Source: JACMRP01 sp047302465
GTDB lineage: Bacteria > Bdellovibrionota > Bdellovibrionia > Bdellovibrionales > Bdellovibrionaceae
Direction: 5' to 3'
NCBI RefSeq assembly: GCF_047302465.1
Contig: NZ_CP178621.1
Span: forward strand, 2,480,001-2,544,000
Length of the DNA: 64,000 bases
The translations under genes and the position numbers were made by a program. How positions within the stretch are numbered: position 1 is the stretch's first letter; each line of letters begins with the position of its first letter. Under the pieces are notes generated by a model that saw only the letters and a list, made by a program, of their open reading frames with translations, was not told the origin of the DNA and searched no databases. Below, piece by piece: positions 7,603-15,133 of this stretch.

Positions 7603-9744
7603 CTAGACCTTCTTTCGCTTTAAAAGCAGAGAATTACTCACAACTGACACAGAGCTCATCGCCATGGCAGCACCTGCGATAACCGGGTTCAGCATTCCTA
7701 AAGCGGCCAGAGGAATTCCTAAGACATTGTAAATAAATGCGAAGAATAGATTCTGACGAATCTTACGAAGGGTCGCGCCCGATAGACTCATCGCTTGGGC
7801 TACCGCGCGTAAATCATTCTTCATCAAAGTCACGTCTGCAGTTTCAATCGCAATATCAGTTCCTGAAGACATCGAGAAACTGACATCCGCCATCGCTAAA
7901 GCTGGGGCATCATTAATCCCGTCCCCAACCATTGCAACTTTTTGTTTTTTACGTTTCATCATCAAAACGACGTTGGCCTTGTCTGCTGGCTTCACGCTGT
8001 GTTTAAAGTCTGTAATCCCCGCCTGGGCTGCAATCTCTCGGGCTGTGGCTTCGTTATCCCCAGTCAGCATCATGACCTTGACACCCATTTTCTGGATGCG
8101 CTCAATAGCCTCACGAGAGCTTTCACGAATACGATCTTTCACTTCAAACTTCGCTAAAGCCTTTCCATCAACCACCAAAGACATATTGCTTTCGCCATCC
8201 ATGCGACCCAAGAAGTACTCTTTGCCGTTCATCTGACCTTTTACACCACGACCAGAAAGAGCTTCAAAGCCCGCCACCGGTTGTGCTTTCAATTTGTACT
8301 TCTTAGCTTCTTCAAGAATCGCGTGCGCTAGTGGATGCGAAGATCCCTGCTCAAGATTCATTGCAATTTGCAAAATACCTTCTTTGGTAAAGCTTGGATC
8401 TAAAACCTGCAATTCAGTCACGACGGGTTTGCCTTCCGTGATCGTACCGGTTTTATCTAAAATCAAAACATCGATTTTTTCAGCAAGCTCTAAAGCTTTG
8501 GCATCTCGGAATAAAATTCCAGCTTGAGCGGCCTTACCAATTCCCACCACAACGGCGGTTGGTGTTGCCAACCCCAAAGCACAAGGACATGCGATGACTA
8601 GGACTGAGACCGCAGCAACGAAAGCCGATTGAAGGTCTTTAGTGAAAAACCAAGTTCCAAAAAAAGTAAGAACGCTGATCAAAACAACGATCGGCACAAA
8701 AATTCCAGAAACCTTGTCAGCCAATCTTTGAATCGGCGCTTTAGATCCTTGAGCCGCTGTCACGATTTTAATAATTTGCGCCAATTGAGTTTGCGACCCA
8801 ACGCTGGTGGCTTTTATTTTAAGACTGCCCTCTTGATTTAAAGTCGCCGCATAAACAGCATCTTCGACTTTTTTCTGAACGGGAATACTTTCCCCAGTCA
8901 GCATTGACTCGTCAACAGAAGAGGTGCCCTCAACCACAATCCCGTCAACAGGAATGGATTCGCCATTGCGAACTAAAAGCACGTCCCCTTTTTGTAGCTC
9001 GTCCGTAGAGATCTCGACGATCTCGCCGTTTCGCTCAACAAACGCGTGCTTTGGTTGTAAACGCAAAAGTCCTTCGACAGCTTCCGACGTTTTCCCCTTC
9101 GCACGAGATTCCATAAGCTTGCCTAAAAGAATCAAAGTGATAATGGCCGTACTTGCTTCAAAATACACATGCTGTTCGTGCCAATCTAAGATCGTCACCA
9201 CGGCACTCAGCAAATAGGCCATGCTGGTCCCAAGAGCGACCAAGACATCCATGTTCGCACTTTTTGATCTGAGAGCATAAAAAGCCCCGCGATAAAAACG
9301 AAACCCAATCCAGAACTGAACCGGCGTCGCTAATACCAACTGCAACCAACGCGGCATTAATTCATGCCCGCGGCCTGTGAACATCATGATCATTTCAATA
9401 ATAAACGGAGTTGTTAAAAGAACAGAGATCCAAAAATGCCAAAGGTCTTTGTGGTATTCAGCAGCGGCCTCTTCTTTGGCCTTCTGAGCACCAAGCTCAG
9501 AATTGATTTCAAAAGCCTGATAACCGACACCTTGAACTGCACGGATCAGGTCCTCGGTAGAAATACTGCCCAAAGGATAAGCCACGTGAGCCTTTTCAGT
9601 GGCAAAGTTCACACTGGCTTTAACGCCATCAAGACTATTCAGAGTTTTTTCGATTTTTGCCGCACAATTGACACAGGTCATGCCAATGAGCTGGAGATCC
9701 ATTTCGGTTTGAGACGAATTGGTGGTGTTTTGCGGTGATTCCAT
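7603..9744 (-). CDS. copA: Copper-exporting P-type ATPase
   Basis: 713 residues from the ATG at 9744, chosen because AGAGGAG lies five bases upstream (a longer frame begins six codons earlier). It is an inner-membrane P1B-type pump that exports Cu+ from the cytoplasm. One N-terminal heavy-metal domain has GMTCVNC (Cys24, Cys27); the membrane ion site is the CPC motif (386-388); TGES is at 283-286 and the phosphorylated Asp430 is in DKTGT; GDGINDAPAL marks the hinge. About eight membrane helices. No chaperone CopZ or CueR gene is adjacent; the leader carries a perfect inverted repeat over the ribosome site, which may be its control element. Confidence 0.96.
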   Translation of the reverse strand: MESPQNTTNSSQTEMDLQLIGMTCVNCAAKIEKTLNSLDGVKASVNFATEKAHVAYPLGSISTEDLIRAVQGVGYQAFEINSELGAQKAKEEAAAEYHKDLWHFWISVLLTTPFIIEMIMMFTGRGHELMPRWLQLVLATPVQFWIGFRFYRGAFYALRSKSANMDVLVALGTSMAYLLSAVVTILDWHEQHVYFEASTAIITLILLGKLMESRAKGKTSEAVEGLLRLQPKHAFVERNGEIVEISTDELQKGDVLLVRNGESIPVDGIVVEGTSSVDESMLTGESIPVQKKVEDAVYAATLNQEGSLKIKATSVGSQTQLAQIIKIVTAAQGSKAPIQRLADKVSGIFVPIVVLISVLTFFGTWFFTKDLQSAFVAAVSVLVIACPCALGLATPTAVVVGIGKAAQAGILFRDAKALELAEKIDVLILDKTGTITEGKPVVTELQVLDPSFTKEGILQIAMNLEQGSSHPLAHAILEEAKKYKLKAQPVAGFEALSGRGVKGQMNGKEYFLGRMDGESNMSLVVDGKALAKFEVKDRIRESSREAIERIQKMGVKVMMLTGDNEATAREIAAQAGITDFKHSVKPADKANVVLMMKRKKQKVAMVGDGINDAPALAMADVSFSMSSGTDIAIETADVTLMKNDLRAVAQAMSLSGATLRKIRQNLFFAFIYNVLGIPLAALGMLNPVIAGAAMAMSSVSVVSNSLLLKRKKV

Positions 9745-9751
9745 AAGCACT

Positions 9752-9796
9752 CCTCTTACCATATTAGATAGGTAAGAGGACGGCCTTTTGTGACAA
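9752..9796 (-). promoter_or_regulatory. Inverted repeat over copA promoter and ribosome site
   Basis: CCTCTTACC (9752-9760) and GGTAAGAGG (9771-9779) are a perfect nine-base inverted repeat with a ten-base spacer. In the transcript the downstream arm contains the AAGAGGAG ribosome site. On the DNA, a possible promoter TTGTCA (9791-9796) with TATCTA (9765-9770) and a long 20-base spacer places one arm in the spacer and the -10 between the arms. It could act as operator or as RNA hairpin. Confidence 0.55.
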
Positions 9797-9807
9797 AATC
9801 AGAAGAT

Positions 9808-10296
9808 TTACAGCTGATTTACTTCGCGGATGATGCGTTTAACTTCGTCGAGGTTGTTTTTAGCCTCTACGATGTACTCAACAGCTTTCTTTTGAGAGAT
9901 ACGGCCGTCAGCCATTTTCTCGCACAAAAGAGGCTCCAAAGGATCTGTGATTTGATACACGCTCTCGTGTTGTGGCCACAGGTTTTTCACGCTGTTGCTG
10001 CCACCCATGCAAAGAGGAATGTAATGGTCGATTTTAAACGCCATACGATTCATCTCGCGAGTGCGGTAACCGAGTTGGTCGTAGTTTACGAAGATTTCTT
10101 TTTTAAGGTCTGAGGACACATCACGTTCGCAATAAGCGATTTTCTCTGGATAGCGGTAGCTATCTGGGTGCTCACAAAGAGCTCCTGGAGTTAATGCAGA
10201 ATCCGGGCCTTTTGGAAAGTTCCCTGAATTTGAGTATGCGAATGTGCTGATAGATACAAAAGACAGAACAATAGCGAGCGACAACGACTTGAACAA
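9808..10296 (-). CDS. Exported HNH-type nuclease-like protein
   Basis: 162 residues from a TTG at 10296, chosen because GGAGG lies six bases upstream and it gives a clean signal peptide (1-20, ending STFA); a longer frame to 10344 lacks a good ribosome site. The mature protein holds an HNH/His-Me finger-like core: IDHYIPLCMGGSNSVKNLWP with Asp90-His91 and Asn105, the form found in small secreted HNH endonucleases. Two or more Cys (ALCEHP, AYCERD) may form disulfides. A role in DNA degradation outside the cytoplasm, for example in prey, is inference. Confidence 0.75.
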   Translation of the reverse strand: MFKSLSLAIVLSFVSISTFAYSNSGNFPKGPDSALTPGALCEHPDSYRYPEKIAYCERDVSSDLKKEIFVNYDQLGYRTREMNRMAFKIDHYIPLCMGGSNSVKNLWPQHESVYQITDPLEPLLCEKMADGRISQKKAVEYIVEAKNNLDEVKRIIREVNQL

Positions 10297-10494
10297 TTTC
10301 CCCTCCAAATAGTCTGCCATTGTAGTGGTGGCAGGTAGAAACATCGGACCTTATTTCCGACATATATTTGTGTCTCGGGTATAATTGCTAACAACCCTGT
10401 TCAGTTCTTGGCAATAAAATTCCATGGAACAGCATGGCGTGGTGTCATTGTGCCTTTGGCCTCAGCAATGTTATGACTAATTTTTGGAGAACTT

Positions 10495-11505
10495 ATGTTG
10501 GAATTCATTGTTGTTGTACTGTGCTTAATCCTGAACGCCATTTTATCAGGTACTGAGATGGCCTTTGTATCTACAGGAAGAGCCTCACTCCGCGAGCTGG
10601 CTCGCCATGGCTCTCATCGCGCCCAACAGCTTTTAGAAATGAAATCACGCCCGGAGCGTATTCTTTCCATCATTCAAATTGGGATCACTCTTGTGGGCGC
10701 CATTGCTGCCGCCGTCGGCGGTGCCGGGGCCGAGGAAAGCCTCTCCCCTTACTTTGAAAGCCGCTTCGGGGTCTCTCCAGACACCGCAGAAAGCATTTCC
10801 CTGGCCCTCGTCGTTATCCCCCTGACAGCCTTTAGCGTGGTTTTTGGCGAGCTTTTCCCAAAGGCCATTGCGCTCAGAAACCCAAGCGGCATTGCCCTTA
10901 TGATGACCCCGTTCTTGCGAGTCTCTGACAAGGTCTTAAGCCCCATCATCAACGTTTTAGAAAATAGCACCAATCTGCTACTACGCCTTTTTAGAATCAA
11001 GCACAGCCCTGGGACTGACCCGGGAGCCGATGCTAGCCCAGGCTATGCGGTCTCTTTCGGGATCATGCGCCGCCTGACCGTTAAAGAAATCATGGTGCCC
11101 GTCAAAGAGGTCAGCGTTCTTGATAGCGAAATGAGCATCCAAGAAGTGGCAAAGATCATCGCAGAGACAGGACATACCCGCACGCCCGTTAAAAAAGGCA
11201 ATCGCATCACCGGGATTTTGAATTCTAAAGAGTTCCATCTTTTTAAAGAGTCCCATCTAACCGATTGGCTCAGCATCGTTCGTGGCGCTCTTTACCTTGA
11301 AGAAAATACCGACATCATGAGCGCCCTCAAAATGCTGCAAGGCCAGCGTAAGCATATGGCGATCGTCATTAGCAATGGCGATCCCGTGGGCATCGTCACT
11401 ATCGAAGACATCCTGGAAGAGTTTGTGGGCGATATCTTTGACGAGGACGATGATAACGTCGTGAAGCAGCTTGTACGCGCACGCACCAATCTTCGCCGCC
11501 GCTAA
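10495..11505 (+). CDS. CNNM/HlyC-family membrane protein with CBS pair
   Basis: 336 residues. The N-terminal half is a DUF21/CNNM transmembrane domain (about 1-150: ILNAILSGTEMAFVSTGR is the typical first helix with the Ser-Gly-x-Glu motif; FGELFPKAIAL is another hallmark). The second half has two CBS motifs (about 195-320) that in relatives bind ATP or other adenosine ligands. The family exports Mg2+ or other divalent cations (CorC/MpfA, CNNM). The CorC_HlyC C-terminal domain is absent, so the protein is shorter than the usual 420-440 residues and ends in an Arg-rich tail. GGAG lies six bases before the ATG. Confidence 0.88.
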   Translation: MLEFIVVVLCLILNAILSGTEMAFVSTGRASLRELARHGSHRAQQLLEMKSRPERILSIIQIGITLVGAIAAAVGGAGAEESLSPYFESRFGVSPDTAESISLALVVIPLTAFSVVFGELFPKAIALRNPSGIALMMTPFLRVSDKVLSPIINVLENSTNLLLRLFRIKHSPGTDPGADASPGYAVSFGIMRRLTVKEIMVPVKEVSVLDSEMSIQEVAKIIAETGHTRTPVKKGNRITGILNSKEFHLFKESHLTDWLSIVRGALYLEENTDIMSALKMLQGQRKHMAIVISNGDPVGIVTIEDILEEFVGDIFDEDDDNVVKQLVRARTNLRRR

Positions 11506-11553
11506 AAGATTCTAAAACCTGATTCCACGTTGCCCTTTCTGGGAAAATCCCCT

Positions 11554-12111
11554 ATGAAAGCGTCTATGAAAATCAAAAGAATCTGCGTCTATTGTGGCGC
11601 GAGCAGCGGAAACAATCCCAACTTCACATTAAAAGCCAAAGAACTTGGAAAACTCCTTGCCTCAAAGGGCATCGAGCTTGTCTATGGCGGCGGTCACGTA
11701 GGTCTTATGGGCGTTGTTGCAGATTCTGTTCTTGAGCACGGCGGGAAAGTCATCGGTATCATTCCACGTAAATTGATGGATCAAGAGCAAGGTCATACCG
11801 GTATTCAGGATCTTCGCGTTGTGAATGATATGCATGAAAGAAAAGCTACAATGGCGACCTTGGCTGATGCTTTTATCGCGCTACCTGGGGGCTTCGGAAC
11901 CCTCGAGGAGCTCTTCGAAGTGCTGACTTGGTCACAGATTGGCTATCATCAAAAGCCGGTGGCGATCCTGGATGTCGACCAGTACTATCACCACCTTCAT
12001 AAATTCGTTGAACACGCTGTCAGTAGCGGCCTTTTAAGACCGCAATATGGAAAGCTCTTCCAAGTGACTGAGAGTACGGAAGAAGCTCTCCAAATCTGCT
12101 GCGGAAATTAG
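11554..12111 (+). CDS. LOG-family Rossmann-fold nucleosidase
   Basis: 185 residues from the ATG at 11554; another in-frame ATG is at 11566 and a TTG at 11530 lies upstream, so the exact start is open. The protein has both hallmark motifs of the lysine decarboxylase-like/LOG family: GGGHVGLMG (about residue 47) and PGGFGTLEE (about 110). Members cleave nucleoside 5'-monophosphates (AMP, cytokinin riboside phosphate) to base and ribose 5-phosphate; the older lysine decarboxylase label is wrong for them. It follows the CNNM gene by 48 bases and probably shares its transcript. It overlaps the next, convergent gene by four bases (TTAG). Confidence 0.88.
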   Translation: MKASMKIKRICVYCGASSGNNPNFTLKAKELGKLLASKGIELVYGGGHVGLMGVVADSVLEHGGKVIGIIPRKLMDQEQGHTGIQDLRVVNDMHERKATMATLADAFIALPGGFGTLEELFEVLTWSQIGYHQKPVAILDVDQYYHHLHKFVEHAVSSGLLRPQYGKLFQVTESTEEALQICCGN

Positions 12112-12485
12112 CGCTTTTTACGAGCGCCTTTTTTCTCTGCAATTTCAGTTTTGCAAGTCGCTGACAATTCAGCTTCGTGTTCTTTCATACATTTTATAAT
12201 ACGACCGCCACCAGGCTTTACGTCATGACAGAACTTTTCGAAATCTTCGTGACAAGCTTCTTTGACGTCTTTCATAGCCTCTTTGGCCGCTTTCATGTGT
12301 GCTTGGCACTCAGGCTTAAGTTTCGCTTCGTTCTCTTTCAAACACTTTACGATTGCACCATGACCTGCAGTCACGTCTTTGCAATAAGCTTCTTTATCAG
12401 CCATGCATGGTCCTTCATGCTGGTGAGCAGAAGCCACGAGTGAAAAACCCAAAATACAAGCTGCGATACCAATTATTTTCATCAT
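12108..12485 (-). CDS. Exported Cys-repeat protein (GLG1-like)
   Basis: 125 residues. A signal peptide (1-20, ending ASA) is followed by two repeats of about 50 residues with the same Cys spacing: Cys27-X7-Cys35-X12-Cys48-X11-Cys60 and Cys78-X7-Cys86-X12-Cys99-X11-Cys111. This is the pattern of the Cys-rich GLG1 repeat known from the vertebrate Golgi glycoprotein 1 and found in some bacteria; each repeat should form two disulfides in the periplasm. The C-terminal end is basic (KKGARKKR). Function unknown; ligand binding is plausible. AAGGAGG lies seven bases before the ATG. Confidence 0.8.
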   Translation of the reverse strand: MMKIIGIAACILGFSLVASAHQHEGPCMADKEAYCKDVTAGHGAIVKCLKENEAKLKPECQAHMKAAKEAMKDVKEACHEDFEKFCHDVKPGGGRIIKCMKEHEAELSATCKTEIAEKKGARKKR

Positions 12486-12504
12486 TAAAAATCCTCCTTA
12501 ATTT

Positions 12505-12557
12505 CGGCCCCGGGCCGTCCTAAGCACTAAACTTAACATGATTGGGCTTACTGTCAA
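12505..12557 (-). promoter_or_regulatory. Promoter and leader hairpin of the Cys-repeat gene
   Basis: TTGACA (12552-12557) with a weak TAAGTT (12530-12535) 16 bases away forms a likely promoter. Just before the AAGGAGG ribosome site the transcript holds a perfect CGGCCC-G-GGGCCG palindrome (12505-12517), which may stabilise the leader. Confidence 0.4.
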
Positions 12558-12663
12558 AAGCTTCGACAACGTTCGTTCCCTAAAGACTATTAATTCACAT
12601 TTCAGCAAGCACCCCATTTGCTCTCTAGAATGATGACTTTAAAAATTAACCAAGGACACGGAT

Positions 12664-13296
12664 GTGGACTTTCTAAGGCATGTACGCCTTCCCGCTTTAA
12701 TGTGGGCTCTTACAGGGATGTTATTCGTCACTCTCGCAAGCGGGATCAGCCACGCTCAGAATTACGTTACGCAAATCCAAGACTTCCAACAGCACATAGA
12801 ACTTCATCGCGAGCGCGTTGTTGTCCTTGGAATGACTTTGGCAGCAAGCCACTTTCCAAATGTTTCTAAGAAAGACTTAAAGGATTTTCTAAGACTTCAT
12901 GACAGCTCAAAAACAATGAGAAACTCTTTGCCGCGCCTTTTTGAATTTTATGGCAAACCACCCGCAAACGAAGAGGCCCGCGCTCGCCTGATGTCCACTG
13001 TCAGTGATATCAATGCCATTGATCATTCGATCGCCGAAAAATTCTTTAACGAACGCCATCTTTCACCAGAAATGGTGGAAGCTCTTTATACGATTGAAAA
13101 AGTGGCGGATCTGGTGGATCGCAGTTTAGACCCGGTGGCGGCTGAAGAGTTTGGCAGAAAACTCAGTCCAGCTAGTCAGTTTTTTAAAGAACAAGAATTA
13201 AGAGATCTTTCTTTGTGGCTGGAGAGCCGCTATTTGAATATCGTGCCTCACCTGCAGATGGCTCCTATAAAGAGCTGCCGTCGCGTCTGGAACTAA
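12664..13296 (+). CDS. Exported or membrane-anchored helical protein, unknown
   Basis: 210 residues from a GTG at 12664 with AAGGA seven bases upstream; an ATG two bases earlier is in a closed frame. A hydrophobic N-terminal segment (about 9-29, ending ISHA) is a signal peptide. The rest is helical and carries several His and Asp residues: IELHRER, RLHDSSK, AIDHS, which loosely resemble an HD-type metal site, but the spacing was not matched to a known HD family. One Cys near the end (KSCRR). It ends tail to tail with the methyltransferase, sharing CTAA. Function unknown. Confidence 0.65.
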   Translation: MDFLRHVRLPALMWALTGMLFVTLASGISHAQNYVTQIQDFQQHIELHRERVVVLGMTLAASHFPNVSKKDLKDFLRLHDSSKTMRNSLPRLFEFYGKPPANEEARARLMSTVSDINAIDHSIAEKFFNERHLSPEMVEALYTIEKVADLVDRSLDPVAAEEFGRKLSPASQFFKEQELRDLSLWLESRYLNIVPHLQMAPIKSCRRVWN

Positions 13297-15005
13297 AGAC
13301 CAAACGCCTGCCAAATCAAAGCATCTAAACGCGCCTCGTCCTGAGCAGTGTCTGCTGGAATATTCTGAGCAATGCTTTTTACCAAAGTTAGGATTTCGGT
13401 CTTTTGCTCTGGGCTTAGTTTTGGAATTGGGAACTGCTCTACATACTGGGTCATAAAACGACGGCGTCCCGCATAGAGTTTGTTATTGAATCTATGGTCA
13501 TAGTAACTCTCGATAAACGAGGAATTTGCAACGGCAACGGCTAACCACAAATAATCTTCAGACATGCCTTCAAAGAGCGTTAGCCAATAACAATCCCCGT
13601 TTACAATAGCGCCGCTTTCGTCCAACCAGAAAGTGGGTTTATCACAAATATCACGGAAGACCATTTTAGGTTTTTGCCAAAGCGCTGGTTCTTGCGCGAC
13701 CCAAAGTTCAAACCAGTTTCGGCCCGCTTCGATTAGGTAATCGCGAGCTTCCAACTGTGAGCGGTATTTTTCAAGATACTGCAAAGCGCGAGGATATTGG
13801 GTCAAATCAACCGTCGTCTTTTGCCCTTCACTGAAAGCATGAGGATACAGAATCTTTCGTGGATTTTCTTCGGCTTGTTTGTAGCGATTCGCACAGTGAT
13901 GCGTGATTAACGGCTTTAAGAGTTCTGCTTCAGGGCACAACTCTTCGCTGCTCCAATCTGTACGAATGAATATCTTATCGGCTGTGGTTTTGACACCAAC
14001 ACGGATCTTGCCAAGATCGCCAAAGAAGCATTGCGTGTGCGCCTTCACCGTCTGAAACCAATCGTCGATTTCAGAATTTGAAACTCTCCATACGTCGCCA
14101 AGTTTTTCAGGAACTTTCAAGTGTCCTTTTTTAACTTCAAAACCGACACCTTCTTCATCGATAAAAACGCCAGAGCCCTCTAAAAGCGCATCAAATAACG
14201 GCGCGCTCTTTGACTCTTCTAGAGTCTGAGAGCTCGTATACATTGATGTAAAGATCGGTGCTTTTTGCTCTTTCTGATTTTTTTCCGAAAAGACCAACAC
14301 TGCCGGAAGGACCGAGGCCTCAAAGATTTTGCTATCGCCCAAGTCCCACACTTCATGCAGCTGGTACTGATTCCAAAGACCAGAGCGGACACTGGCGCCT
14401 GCTTTGGTGGTCATAAAACGATTCGAAACAATAAAACCCGCAACAGTTTCTGAATGCATGAATTTTTTAATGCCCAAAAGAAAAACGTAGTAAAGATCGA
14501 TACGTCCATCCAATGAAAAATCACGACTTAGTTTGGAAGAGTGCTTCGAGCCCAAAGCTTGAGTACGCACATACGGAGGATTCGCGATAATCAAATCGTA
14601 AGTTTGATCCTGACCAAAAGAAAACAAGTTTGGGGCTTCCAGTGTCTCTGTGAAATCGCGTTGTTTAAGATCGATTTCGACCTGTACACCCAATTCTGAC
14701 AAGCGTTCTTCGGCAAGCTTAAGAGCATCGCCGTTGATATCAGATCCTGCGACAATTACTTTCATAACTCCACGGCGAAGAAGCTCTTGTGCAAGGGACA
14801 ACAACAACTCACCATCGCCGACTGCAGGATCGAAAATAGAAACTTCAGATCTGTTTTTCAGATCATAATTCAGAAGAATTCTTTGGGTGAGGAAATCCGC
14901 CAAAGGGGTTGGCGTGTAATGGGATCCCGTTTTTTTACGAAGATCCGAGTCCTGGTACTTACCTTTTGTTTGTCGGGATAGTAGTTCCAAGCGACCTCTT
15001 CTCAA
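13293..15005 (-). CDS. Orphan N6-adenine DNA methyltransferase (TaqI-like)
   Basis: 570 residues. The N-terminal half is a class I methyltransferase of the gamma type: the motif X region GSHYTPTPLADFL (27-39), motif I FDPAVGDGE (58-66) for S-adenosylmethionine, and motif IV NPPY (142-145), which marks adenine-N6 methylation. The C-terminal half (about 300-560) resembles the target-recognition domain of M.TaqI and Eco57I-like enzymes (YLWLAVAVANSS, AGRRRFMTQ). No restriction nuclease gene or nuclease motif is seen next to it, so it may act as a solitary methylase or a Type IIG remnant. The start is a TTG without a clear ribosome site; a TTG five codons later with AGAGG is an alternative. Confidence 0.88.
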   Translation of the reverse strand: MRRGRLELLSRQTKGKYQDSDLRKKTGSHYTPTPLADFLTQRILLNYDLKNRSEVSIFDPAVGDGELLLSLAQELLRRGVMKVIVAGSDINGDALKLAEERLSELGVQVEIDLKQRDFTETLEAPNLFSFGQDQTYDLIIANPPYVRTQALGSKHSSKLSRDFSLDGRIDLYYVFLLGIKKFMHSETVAGFIVSNRFMTTKAGASVRSGLWNQYQLHEVWDLGDSKIFEASVLPAVLVFSEKNQKEQKAPIFTSMYTSSQTLEESKSAPLFDALLEGSGVFIDEEGVGFEVKKGHLKVPEKLGDVWRVSNSEIDDWFQTVKAHTQCFFGDLGKIRVGVKTTADKIFIRTDWSSEELCPEAELLKPLITHHCANRYKQAEENPRKILYPHAFSEGQKTTVDLTQYPRALQYLEKYRSQLEARDYLIEAGRNWFELWVAQEPALWQKPKMVFRDICDKPTFWLDESGAIVNGDCYWLTLFEGMSEDYLWLAVAVANSSFIESYYDHRFNNKLYAGRRRFMTQYVEQFPIPKLSPEQKTEILTLVKSIAQNIPADTAQDEARLDALIWQAFGL

Positions 15006-15133
15006 GATGCTGCCATGACGAGATATGTTTATTGTGCCTATTTCTGTTTAAAAGCTGAAGAAATTGTTCGATAAGCAGTCCTTGGTCTAGCGCTCGACCT
15101 GCATTTATCACCGCTTTTTGCCGTTAAGAAAGT

